Assembly: GCF_019219075.1 (NCBI RefSeq)
Contig: NZ_JAHUWJ010000006.1
Location: forward strand, 62,001-126,000
Length of the DNA: 64,000 bases
From: Chitinophaga sp. sic0106
GTDB lineage: Bacteria > Bacteroidota > Bacteroidia > Chitinophagales > Chitinophagaceae
Reading direction: 5' to 3'
Shown: one piece after another, positions 28,181-36,801 of the stretch
Position numbering within the stretch: position 1 is the stretch's first letter
Layout of the letters: every line of letters begins with the position of its first letter
Translations under genes and position numbers: made by a program
Notes under the pieces: generated by a model
Told to the model about the DNA's origin: nothing
The model's database searches: none
Seen by the model: only the letters and a program-made list of their open reading frames with translations

Positions 28181-28960
28181 ATGATTAATTTTAGACAATT
28201 TTTTAGCTCCACGATTGGCAGAAAACTGATTATGTCCATGACAGGCCTTTTCCTCTGCCTGTTCCTGATAGTGCACCTGGGCGGTAACCTGACGCTGTTT
28301 GCAGGCGACGAAGGCTATACGTTTAATATTTATGCGCATTTTATGACGCATTTTCCACCTGTTGAAATAGCTGCCTATACCCTTTACATCGCTATACTCG
28401 TACATGCGTTTTACGCAATTGTACTAACGATCAATAATCGCAAAGCACGGCCTGTGAAATATGCAGTCGCCCCTAAAGCACCAGTACGCTGGGCCTCCCT
28501 GAATATGGGTTTACTGGGGAGTATAATTTTCCTTTTCTTGGTTATTCACATGAGTAATTTTTGGGGGAGATATAAATTCACAGAGGGCAGTTACCGCGAA
28601 TACCGGAAAGACCTGATGACGGGCGAAATCACGAATGCATTGTACGTGCCGGAATCGCCTGCGTTTGACTATGCTGTTACACAAGAGGGCAATATCGAAA
28701 TCGTACGGGTGAAAGACCTCTATGTGATCGTAACCCATAGCTTTAGTTTGCTCTGGTATGTGGTACTCTATCTCCTGGCTATGGTCGCGGTTGCCTATCA
28801 TATGTATCATGGCTTCCAAAGCGCGTTTCGGACGGTGGGAGTGGTGCATGGCCGCTATACACCAATAATTCGGGGGACCGGTATCTGGCTGTTTGCGGTA
28901 ATCATCCCGGCGGCATTTGCATCTATGCCTGTTGTGTTTTATATAAAGAGTTTGATGTAG
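28181..28960 (+). CDS. SdhC-like succinate dehydrogenase cytochrome b subunit, isolated
   Basis: A 259-residue membrane protein of the succinate dehydrogenase/fumarate reductase cytochrome b family of Bacteroidota. Five membrane helices are seen, starting with KLIMSMTGLFLCLFLIVHL, where VHLGGN supplies a heme-ligand-like His; ILVHAFYAIVLT, MGLLGSIIFLFLVIHMSNFW, LWYVVLYLLAMVAVAYHMYH and WLFAVIIPAAFASMPVVFYI follow. In an operon the gene normally precedes sdhA and sdhB. Here neither is adjacent: the next gene is an unrelated ankyrin protein. It is therefore either a second copy or a member serving another complex. Confidence 0.85.
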   Translation: MINFRQFFSSTIGRKLIMSMTGLFLCLFLIVHLGGNLTLFAGDEGYTFNIYAHFMTHFPPVEIAAYTLYIAILVHAFYAIVLTINNRKARPVKYAVAPKAPVRWASLNMGLLGSIIFLFLVIHMSNFWGRYKFTEGSYREYRKDLMTGEITNALYVPESPAFDYAVTQEGNIEIVRVKDLYVIVTHSFSLLWYVVLYLLAMVAVAYHMYHGFQSAFRTVGVVHGRYTPIIRGTGIWLFAVIIPAAFASMPVVFYIKSLM

Positions 28961-29010
28961 TCAGAAAATCAGGCAAGAGGTAATAATAGCACGAATGGGC
29001 CACTAAAATA

Positions 29011-29043
29011 TTAAACACATCTCAGAACAGTAAATTATATTTG
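29011..29043 (+). promoter_or_regulatory. possible promoter of the ankyrin/amidase-like pair
   Basis: TATATTTG at 29036-29043 fits the -7 consensus TAnnTTTG exactly. The -33 side is weak: TTAA at 29011-29014, spacing 21. It lies 88 bases before the ankyrin gene and after the SdhC-like gene. Confidence 0.4.
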
Positions 29044-29131
29044 CCCCATATATTCTTTACGATCTGCGAGAGATGCAAAATGGATCAGCGTGGCCCCGAA
29101 TAAAAGCAGGTAGCTATTTATCAACCTAATT

Positions 29132-32100
29132 ATGACAAAATTTATCTCTGTACTACTGTTTGTGCTGCTGTCAAACAGTGCCTGGTCCCAACATAAAGAC
29201 CTGTTTAAAGCCATTGCCGCCGAAAATTATCAACAGGTGGAATCCCTGTTAAACAACGGCACAGCCGTGAATGGTGTTTACCAGCACGAAACTGCGCTGA
29301 CCATCGCCACGCTTACCGGTAACCGGAAAATGGCCGAGCTGCTTATGGCGAAAGGAGCCACTCTGTCTACCCAAAATTACCAGGCATTCCAGTATGCTAT
29401 CCAGTTTAGCGTGTACAACCTGATCGGTTTGTATGTTGCTAAAATGCCGGGGGCCGACTGGAAAACCTACCTGCCGTATCACGGGGTAGTACAGGAGTTC
29501 CCGCCACAGGCCGCCCGATGGGTGCTGGACGATTACCTGCCCGGGACTACCGCCTCTGCTGATCCGGAGTCCTTGCCCTACCTCCGGCTTGCCAACGATT
29601 CCAAACGGGCAATAGCCGCGGTGGACACGCTCCTCAAATATGGTGTTCCCACCAACCTGGTGGACGAGGACGGGCAAACAGCCCTGGACCTCTGCTATGC
29701 CATGGATTATCCCCGCCTGGCCATGATGCAGCACCTCATCCATAGGAAGTTTCCATCCAGGGAAGGTGTAGGGCCCGCGCAGCTGGCGTACGCCGGCATA
29801 CTCGCTAAAAACGATTCTTTCGTCATCAGCATATTGCAAAAAAATCCAGGTATCATCAATACAGTCATGCGGGGCAATCCGCTACTCCATACGGCACTGT
29901 TATCCGGAAACGACCACCTCTCCGATACCCTCCTGGCACTGGGCGCCAACCCGGCCCTGACCACCACCTCCGGCAGAAATGCCGCTCACGTGGCCGCCAT
30001 AGGTAACTGCCAGCGCTTCTTTCAACGGCATCATCAACTGCTGATGCCACTGATGATCAGGAAAGATTCTGCCGGCCTTAACGGCCTCGAAATCGCCCTG
30101 GTATATGGAAAGGATCAGTTTAAGGACTTACTCCTGGGATATTATGTGGATACCGCCGGCGTCAGCTCCAAAGTATTTCCGCTGATAGCTACGCTCGCAC
30201 AGGAAAATGAAAACATAGCCTTTACGGATGGCACCTTCCGGTTTGTAGCCCAGATGATCCAGCGAAATAATTTCCGCTATTCCAATGATCCGGCCGACCT
30301 GGAACCGCTCTCCAATTACGTTAAAAATACAACGCCGTCTCCGGCCACCATTACTTATTTCATAAATCTGCTGACGCATGTAAAAGACTCCGCACTTACC
30401 ACCACTACATTTCAGAGCTGGTACGCACATCTTAACCGTCAACAGAAAACAGCCTTGTTAAGGTCCGCCATTGACCGTAACGCCACCCTGTTTTTCCTGG
30501 CTAAGCAAATGGATGCTGCCACACTGTGGCCAGTGGTGGCGGAATGGAAGGCCGACCTGCAACAACCTGGTCCTTACATGGAACGCCTCACTATCACCGC
30601 AGCCCATGCAAAAAACTGGGACTTCCTGCGACTCCTCATCCAAAATGGGGCAAGGGTAAATGATCCGGGAGCAAACTATTCCCTCCTGTTTGCCTGTGCC
30701 GCCCAGGGCGACCTTGAAATGGTTCAGTACCTGCTGGCACACGACGCGCGATTAGCCCCCAACGAAATAGATATCCTATTCGAATCCACTGACTACCTGG
30801 GCGAAAGACCCGTGATCCTGCAGTATGTACTGACCATGGAATTGCTGCGAAAGCAAATGCTCACTGTAAACCCTGGCGACAACCTGCCGCTCCATCAACC
30901 CATCACCAAAAGAAGGAGTGACCTGGTGAAATTCGCATCCCTCTCGCAATTGCAGCCACAAAATGTACATATGAAATTGCGCCAGCTCCCAGCCAAATTC
31001 GTGACGGGCTTCCCGGATGAGATGAAGCCAGGCGCAAAGCTGACCTTCGGCCGGCTGGGAGAAATGTCCTTTACAGCCAAAGAATTGGACTACCCCAGCA
31101 GCTATAACTCCAAAGCTACCCTCCGGTATTTCTCCTTTACCGCGTATATGCCCGATTTTGGTCACCGGCCATTTATTAACATGGGCGACCTTTCGCCCGC
31201 GGATCTACAGGCAGCCAAACTGCGCTCGGATACCAGACTAATCTTTGAACTGCCTTATATTCCATATGATTCATTATATCCTGTTTCCTTCCCGATTGCA
31301 ACCATCCGAAACGATAATTACAATACCCTGAAGCCACTGATCAAAATCACTCACCTGAAAGATACAGGTATTGTTATCAGTGCAGGTGAGCAGGATACCT
31401 TTGACCTCAGTACAGATAAAGTAATAGCAACCATGCCGTTTGTGGCGGATAAATCGGCACTCATCAATATCAGCGTTACCATGCAGGAAGGCTTTAGTAT
31501 TGATACTCCACAAAACAATCAGTTTATTGACAGATTACGTTACTATCAAAAAATAGAGGACATCAATAAAAAACTCATCAAATCAACTGTAGGGGATGGG
31601 AATGACTACAGCCATACCTTTGAGCATAAGAAGTATCAGACGGTATTGCACATCATGTCTGAACACGCGGTGCAGGACAATTTTTTGTTTAATATCCAGC
31701 AGGAACTGCAAGCGGAACTTGCCAGCATCAGCAGCTACAATACCCAGGTAAAAAGTGTGTACAGTGCACTGAACCAGGTACTGGTCAATCCCGGAGATAA
31801 AACGCAACTCCTTCAACTGCTCGATAAACTATTATCCGAAGTAAATAATGCGGAGCTAAAACAAAAACTACAACAGTTAAGGGAACAAGTGAAGGAGAGC
31901 AATAACAGCATCGCCATCATAGAATTGGTAGCCACCTTTCTGAAACACGGCGTATTTGGTCCGGTTAATTATTCCGTGATTCATGTGCAGACTTTATTGT
32001 TCGAACTCAGCCAGTTCCTTACCAGGCAACACTTGCAGGATATGTTTGATCAGCATTTGAAGATTGCAGAAAACAATAAAATCTGGAATAATAACAATAT

Positions 32101-32170
32101 GCTTTTCAAAGAAACAGATGTGGATGGAAAGGGAAGTATAATTATCAAAAACTTAGTAGGTAAAAAATGA
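29132..32170 (+). CDS. exported ankyrin-repeat protein
   Basis: A 1012-residue protein with a signal peptide ending AWSQ (residue 20), so it is periplasmic or secreted. Ankyrin repeats are recognisable at about 20-95 (LFKAIAAENYQQVESLLNNG, then TALTIATLTGNRKMAELLMA), about 240-300 (PLLHTALLSGNDHLSDTLLAL, then GRNAAHVAAIGN) and about 490-550 (NYSLLFACAAQGDLEMVQYL). The last third (about 560-1012) has no recognised domain, with beta-rich and then helical, Gln/Lys-rich coiled-coil-like stretches. Its stop overlaps the start of the next gene as ATGA, so the two are translated together. Exported ankyrin proteins sometimes protect against co-encoded enzymes, but that role here is only a hypothesis. 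Confidence 0.85.
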   Translation: MTKFISVLLFVLLSNSAWSQHKDLFKAIAAENYQQVESLLNNGTAVNGVYQHETALTIATLTGNRKMAELLMAKGATLSTQNYQAFQYAIQFSVYNLIGLYVAKMPGADWKTYLPYHGVVQEFPPQAARWVLDDYLPGTTASADPESLPYLRLANDSKRAIAAVDTLLKYGVPTNLVDEDGQTALDLCYAMDYPRLAMMQHLIHRKFPSREGVGPAQLAYAGILAKNDSFVISILQKNPGIINTVMRGNPLLHTALLSGNDHLSDTLLALGANPALTTTSGRNAAHVAAIGNCQRFFQRHHQLLMPLMIRKDSAGLNGLEIALVYGKDQFKDLLLGYYVDTAGVSSKVFPLIATLAQENENIAFTDGTFRFVAQMIQRNNFRYSNDPADLEPLSNYVKNTTPSPATITYFINLLTHVKDSALTTTTFQSWYAHLNRQQKTALLRSAIDRNATLFFLAKQMDAATLWPVVAEWKADLQQPGPYMERLTITAAHAKNWDFLRLLIQNGARVNDPGANYSLLFACAAQGDLEMVQYLLAHDARLAPNEIDILFESTDYLGERPVILQYVLTMELLRKQMLTVNPGDNLPLHQPITKRRSDLVKFASLSQLQPQNVHMKLRQLPAKFVTGFPDEMKPGAKLTFGRLGEMSFTAKELDYPSSYNSKATLRYFSFTAYMPDFGHRPFINMGDLSPADLQAAKLRSDTRLIFELPYIPYDSLYPVSFPIATIRNDNYNTLKPLIKITHLKDTGIVISAGEQDTFDLSTDKVIATMPFVADKSALINISVTMQEGFSIDTPQNNQFIDRLRYYQKIEDINKKLIKSTVGDGNDYSHTFEHKKYQTVLHIMSEHAVQDNFLFNIQQELQAELASISSYNTQVKSVYSALNQVLVNPGDKTQLLQLLDKLLSEVNNAELKQKLQQLREQVKESNNSIAIIELVATFLKHGVFGPVNYSVIHVQTLLFELSQFLTRQHLQDMFDQHLKIAENNKIWNNNNMLFKETDVDGKGSIIIKNLVGKK

Positions 32171-34977
32171 AAACAAGGGTATTGCTATCGCTGGTGCTGC
32201 TGCATCTCTCATTGGGCACATGGGCGCAATCGTCCAAATATGGAGACGAATTCCTGGATTGGGTAAAGGAGGATCTGCAGGAACAGTCGCATAAACTGGC
32301 TGATGAAGATGTGCAGGTGAAATGGCAGAATTTCTTCACCGCTAAATCTACCATGCGACTGCAGTTGATGGAATTTATTGACTCGAGCCTGAATGTGCTG
32401 CAAACAGGGATGGTACGGTTTGAGGCTACTTATGATTCCTTGCAAAAGCTGCCGCTTACTGGTCCGCAACAGTTACAGCTGGCAATAGAACGCTATGAAG
32501 ATGCCCGTAAAAATCAAATAAGGTTGAACGATCTGGGCTATTACATGTTGCGTGCCCGCAGGATCATTACAGATATTGATTCGGCCGTTACTGTTCCCGC
32601 TTTTCTTCATTCCGGGTTAGTGTATGCCGGCCGGGAGCTGTTGTTTGAATCGGTGCTGAAAATGGGCAATAATGTCGCTAATACAGCCAGTGATAAATTC
32701 GCAGTATCAGCATCTGCCAGCTATACAGAAAGTTCAGATGGTAGCTCCGGTGAGTGGTCAGGCAATAATAATATGGGTAATGCTGCCCTGGCCTCTATGC
32801 CTTTCTACTATGAGGCTATGGTGGGTGCTTATGGTGCAGAGGCAGCCGCTACTTACTTTCCCTATGTATTTATTGTGGTGATGGCCTACCAGTTTTATCA
32901 GAGCGATCAGGAGTTAAAACAAATGCAGAAAGTTTTTGACGGTATGCATATGCTGAAAGATAAAATTATTCGCGCTGATAGCCTGCACCGCTTGTCCAAC
33001 CGGATTTTTTACGAAGAATATGAAAAGCGAAAACCATTTTTAACACAGGGGTCCCTCTTTCTGGATACCCTCACCATGCACTGGAGGCAGGCGATCGTGT
33101 ATAATAACGCCAGAACCAATGCTGCAGCGCATATCCTCACTGCAGAAAAATTGAAAACAATAGAGCAGCAGTATAATATTTCAGATAGTATTAAAGCAAT
33201 TTTTGATCAGTCGCTGTTAAGCGACGTGCTGTTATATTCCAGCAGGAGCTATCGTGAATTGCAGCAATATAAAACTGATTCGCTCCGTAATTTCACCAAA
33301 CGTCAGCAGGATTTTCTAAAGCTGGATTTGTATGAGCAAAATAGGGAGAAGTTAAGTTTGCTGGTGAATGAATGGATCAATAACAGGAAGTTAATTCCGG
33401 TTACGAGCTATCTTAATTACCTGAAAACACTGTTGGTACAGGATAGCATCACTATGAGGGACGACCTGGTACATGGGCTGCCTTTTAAAACCAATAAACA
33501 GTCATTATCGGCAGTCAATAAATTTTTTTCCAGGGAGATGTTATTGAAAGCCGGGTCAGGTGCCACGTTAAAAGGAAATAAAAAGCGAATGAATAAGTAC
33601 CATGCGCTGATATCCGTGGTAGCGACTTTTGACGAGCGGCCGGCTTTCTACTACCTGAATTTTGATGGTGCATATGGATTAGGATATAACTATGGTAACT
33701 ATCATAACAGTCTTAATAATGGCGGGGCCAATCCATTAACAGATATCCTCGGCTCGGTGCGGGATGGCGGTTTTTCTACCGATAACAGGGGAGGGCCATA
33801 TGGTGTAACCGAAATTGCAAAGGCCAGGACTAACATCAATAATCGTGTGGCTTTGCTGGAGCAACGCCAACAACAACTGGAGGAGATTACAAAGGAATGG
33901 GAGATAAAGAACACCGCTGCGCTGGGTGCTAAACTGGCTTATTCTACCAACCTGTTACGCAAATACGACTATAACAATACGCGTGTAATGCAGGAGTGGG
34001 GCAGCAGTGGTAGTCAAACAGTCAATTTGCCTAATGTGATCCCCTTCCGGTTAATGACCACACCGGCAATGCCGCAGGGCATTCCGGGCATTCCCGAAGT
34101 GGGAGCGGATCATCCGCTAAAGCAAATACTGACGAATGATGGGTTGCAATATGAGATGTTTAAACGTGATCTGAACATTACCCGGATCAGGAAGGAAATC
34201 CTGGAATACTATGCCCAGGGTAAACCGCATCCGATTTTTACAACCAATAATGATTTCCAGGTATACGGGCAAAGGCTCAACCAGGTAGGTCGGTACGCTT
34301 CTGTGTTTAGTGATAAGTCGTCCGGTACGTATAATAAATACCCGCTGCAGTGCGAGCAGGCTGCCACGCATCATATCAACAATATGAAGCTGTTGCGCTT
34401 GTTTAGTGAGGGGCTGATACCGGAGGCGGTTTTAAACGAAGCGTCTGTGCTTAATCCGGAGCTGTATGCCTATGAGATAGGCAATATGCTCAAAGAATTT
34501 GGTAACTCCTGTAATGCCGCCGATGCTAATGGTGATACGCCCTGTAACTTGTATGTATCGATGGCATTAAACCGTATTTATGGCCTGGATGGATTTTATA
34601 AAACGAATGACAATGGCACAAAACGCTATATGACGGCCAATGAAATCTTCAACTACCTGGGTAGTGAGCCCCAGGGCTGGAAAGCAATAGGCCAGGCTAC
34701 AGTGCAGCAAAACCTGTATGATGCGGCATTCTACGCCAGTCAGGGCAGGGCCGTTGTTTTTGTGAGTGCAGGTCAGGCACACGGGCATGTGGCCATTGGT
34801 ATGCCTTCCCTTTGTGAAGATGTTTCCGGAGGAGCTGCCTATGCGGGACTTAAGCTCCCGCGGGTGACGAGCTTTTTCCTGGGCCGCCCGGAAGCCAGCT
34901 TTTATAATCGTCCTATGTCATATGCCTGGTCTGATCCGCGGGGTGTAATGATTTATGTATGGGAGCCGAAAAAATAA
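32167..34977 (+). CDS. exported protein with C-terminal Cys/His amidase-like domain
   Basis: A 936-residue protein. Signal peptide MKTRVLLSLVLLHLSLGTWA (about 1-20). Residues 25-700 are mostly helical, Gln- and Lys-rich, with one hydrophobic stretch (EAAATYFPYVFIVVMAYQFY, about 225-245). The last 200 residues look like a papain/NlpC-type fold: Cys793 in TPCNLYVSMALN starts a helix, and His872 and His874 lie in QAHGHVAIG, the pattern of Cys-His peptidoglycan amidases, including type VI amidase effectors. The nucleophile assignment is inference. It is coupled to the ankyrin gene by an ATGA overlap and followed by a strong terminator, so the pair forms one transcription unit. Confidence 0.75.
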   Translation: MKTRVLLSLVLLHLSLGTWAQSSKYGDEFLDWVKEDLQEQSHKLADEDVQVKWQNFFTAKSTMRLQLMEFIDSSLNVLQTGMVRFEATYDSLQKLPLTGPQQLQLAIERYEDARKNQIRLNDLGYYMLRARRIITDIDSAVTVPAFLHSGLVYAGRELLFESVLKMGNNVANTASDKFAVSASASYTESSDGSSGEWSGNNNMGNAALASMPFYYEAMVGAYGAEAAATYFPYVFIVVMAYQFYQSDQELKQMQKVFDGMHMLKDKIIRADSLHRLSNRIFYEEYEKRKPFLTQGSLFLDTLTMHWRQAIVYNNARTNAAAHILTAEKLKTIEQQYNISDSIKAIFDQSLLSDVLLYSSRSYRELQQYKTDSLRNFTKRQQDFLKLDLYEQNREKLSLLVNEWINNRKLIPVTSYLNYLKTLLVQDSITMRDDLVHGLPFKTNKQSLSAVNKFFSREMLLKAGSGATLKGNKKRMNKYHALISVVATFDERPAFYYLNFDGAYGLGYNYGNYHNSLNNGGANPLTDILGSVRDGGFSTDNRGGPYGVTEIAKARTNINNRVALLEQRQQQLEEITKEWEIKNTAALGAKLAYSTNLLRKYDYNNTRVMQEWGSSGSQTVNLPNVIPFRLMTTPAMPQGIPGIPEVGADHPLKQILTNDGLQYEMFKRDLNITRIRKEILEYYAQGKPHPIFTTNNDFQVYGQRLNQVGRYASVFSDKSSGTYNKYPLQCEQAATHHINNMKLLRLFSEGLIPEAVLNEASVLNPELYAYEIGNMLKEFGNSCNAADANGDTPCNLYVSMALNRIYGLDGFYKTNDNGTKRYMTANEIFNYLGSEPQGWKAIGQATVQQNLYDAAFYASQGRAVVFVSAGQAHGHVAIGMPSLCEDVSGGAAYAGLKLPRVTSFFLGRPEASFYNRPMSYAWSDPRGVMIYVWEPKK

Positions 34978-35005
34978 AAGCAAAATTCCATTAGCAGTTG
35001 CAATA

Positions 35006-35043
35006 AAAATAGGCTGTAACAAAATTTTGATACAGCCTATTTT
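35006..35043 (+). terminator. intrinsic terminator after the ankyrin/amidase-like pair
   Basis: Arms AAAATAGGCTGTA (35006-35018) and its exact complement (35031-35043), loop of 12, ending in TTTT. The AAAA/TTTT ends let it work on both strands. Confidence 0.85.
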
Positions 35044-35125
35044 CATTTGGCTACCTGCGTCATTCTCAGGATGCTCATTTATTTTTGATAGCTCTCTTTT
35101 GTTTGTCAGGAAATAGCTGCTGCTA

Positions 35126-36124
35126 TTAATTTACTGGCACAACTTTATCAGGCTCTGGTAGCAGGATTGGTGTAACCACCACCTTCGGCGCTACTTTCAT
35201 TCTTATCAGGCCAAAGGAACTGGCGCTGAGTCCCCAGATCACACCCTGGCCGATTCTGCGGGTTTGTCCGCTTGGTTTAACACCACCAGGACTATTATAA
35301 TCATCCCACAGCGCAGAAGCCCAGCCAGAGAGATAACCTATGCAATCGGCCTGTACAAAGGCACAGGGACTAATCACCTCGCCATTACCTGGCTGAAGGA
35401 TAATATCCCCGCCGCCAAGAATAAGATCTGCTTCCCTGAAGGCTTCATACCAGTATTCATTAGAGTTGGCCCCAATACTGAGGATGCCGTTAAATAACTC
35501 GCCCTCGTTTTCAGCGTACTTTATGCCTGCATATTTCTTTTTCAGGTCTTCCACTTTGCTTTTAAAGCTGGTGTAAAATTGATCGTAGGTAAGATTTTGT
35601 TTGTACAGGTCATTGAACGTAGCTTCTATATCAGCTACCATGGCATATTCCCTGCTGGTAGCGAGCGATTTAAGCTTGTTGTCACTATAGGATTTTGTCC
35701 ATTGCCCTTGTAATCCTGTATCATAAAATTTAGCATTCAATTCATCCAGGCTGCGTACCGCTTCATCCGGATTAGCCAGCTTAATACCGGCGTAGGCTGG
35801 ATCTTTGGCTACATAGGCAGCAGCTGCTGCGGCAATGTCTGCCGTGGTAGTGGTGAGTGTAGCTGCGCGCGACATGCTGCTGCCCTTAGTCCGGATAGCT
35901 TTGGCAAAGCTTTCTCCTGGTGTGGTGAGTTTGAACACGGTGCCGGCAATATAGTCCAGTCCGGAGTTGTGAATTTTTCCTGCTTGTGCGGTGGCTGCAT
36001 TTACTTCAGCAACTTTTGCCAGTCCTGGATCTTCGCTGGCGGACTTATTACAGGCGATCACGCCTAACAGTCCACAAAATAGTGCCAGGAGTGATAACCG
36101 GAAGTTTAGGTGACTTGTTTTCAT
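35126..36124 (-). CDS. lipoprotein of unknown function
   Basis: A 332-residue lipoprotein (signal about 1-24, lipobox GVIAC, Cys25). Family not recognised. The mature part is largely helical and Ala-rich (DIAAAAAAYVAKDPAYAGIK), followed by a Lys/Tyr-rich segment and a Gly-rich C-terminal part with a Cys pair (CAFVQADCIGYLSGW) that could form a disulphide and a Pro/Val-rich tail. No catalytic motif seen. It is alone, convergent with the ankyrin/amidase-like unit across the terminator. Confidence 0.7.
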   Translation of the reverse strand: MKTSHLNFRLSLLALFCGLLGVIACNKSASEDPGLAKVAEVNAATAQAGKIHNSGLDYIAGTVFKLTTPGESFAKAIRTKGSSMSRAATLTTTTADIAAAAAAYVAKDPAYAGIKLANPDEAVRSLDELNAKFYDTGLQGQWTKSYSDNKLKSLATSREYAMVADIEATFNDLYKQNLTYDQFYTSFKSKVEDLKKKYAGIKYAENEGELFNGILSIGANSNEYWYEAFREADLILGGGDIILQPGNGEVISPCAFVQADCIGYLSGWASALWDDYNSPGGVKPSGQTRRIGQGVIWGLSASSFGLIRMKVAPKVVVTPILLPEPDKVVPVN

Positions 36125-36801
36125 ATATAGGTTTTGTTTGGTTAAGTGCGTTTGGGTAAGGATAGTCTTAGTAAAAAAGGATAGATGGGTATAACATTTT
36201 CGGCCAACACAAAATTCTTTTGCAGTATTGTTACCGCCGGGTCATAGTCTCCAAATATAATTAATGAATGGAATAAAAAACAACATTCAACAGCGGTATT
36301 TTTTTAGAATAAATTTACTCCTGCAAGTATACCGCAGTGAAATAAAATACGGTAAGATCACTTTTGAATGGGTTTTGTGATAGCTGCGGTGGTATTACAT
36401 TTCATGGTAGTTATGTAGTTGCCGTCTCAAAAAAAATATTCAAAATATTTTCAGAAAAAAATCACTACAATTGAAAAAAAATTATATCTTCATTTCAACA
36501 GAAAAGAATCTGATATAGGAGCACACTGAAGACCCATAGTTAATCCACTACTACCTGGAAAACAACAGACGAACCCATAGATTCGATGATGACATTATTT
36601 ATTAACCTGATTATATGAAATAAAATCAATTTTACTGTCCTGCTAATTGATCGCTTAACCTGAATCAATTCACACACGGGTAACAGTTTAGTCGAGTATT
36701 ACTACAAAGCACTTGTGGAGTTAAATCTCCTCCTGTAATTCTTTACCCTAACTTTTCCTGGTTCATATTCCGGGAGGACAGCTATGTAAATTTTAGAAAT
36801 A
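36125..36801. other. 677-base gap without a gene
   Basis: AT-rich intergenic DNA between divergent genes. No open frame of useful length and no RNA gene was recognised. It contains the minus-strand promoter candidate listed separately and must hold the promoter for the outer-membrane barrel gene, but no good plus-strand match to the Bacteroidota consensus was found. The unusual length suggests regulatory content or an unannotated RNA. Confidence 0.6.
36252..36284 (-). promoter_or_regulatory. possible promoter of the 332-residue lipoprotein gene
   Basis: On the minus strand, TATATTTG (plus-strand 36252-36259) is an exact -7 match, with GTTG (36281-36284) 21 bases further upstream as a near -33 match. 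The leader would be about 120 bases. Confidence 0.4.
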
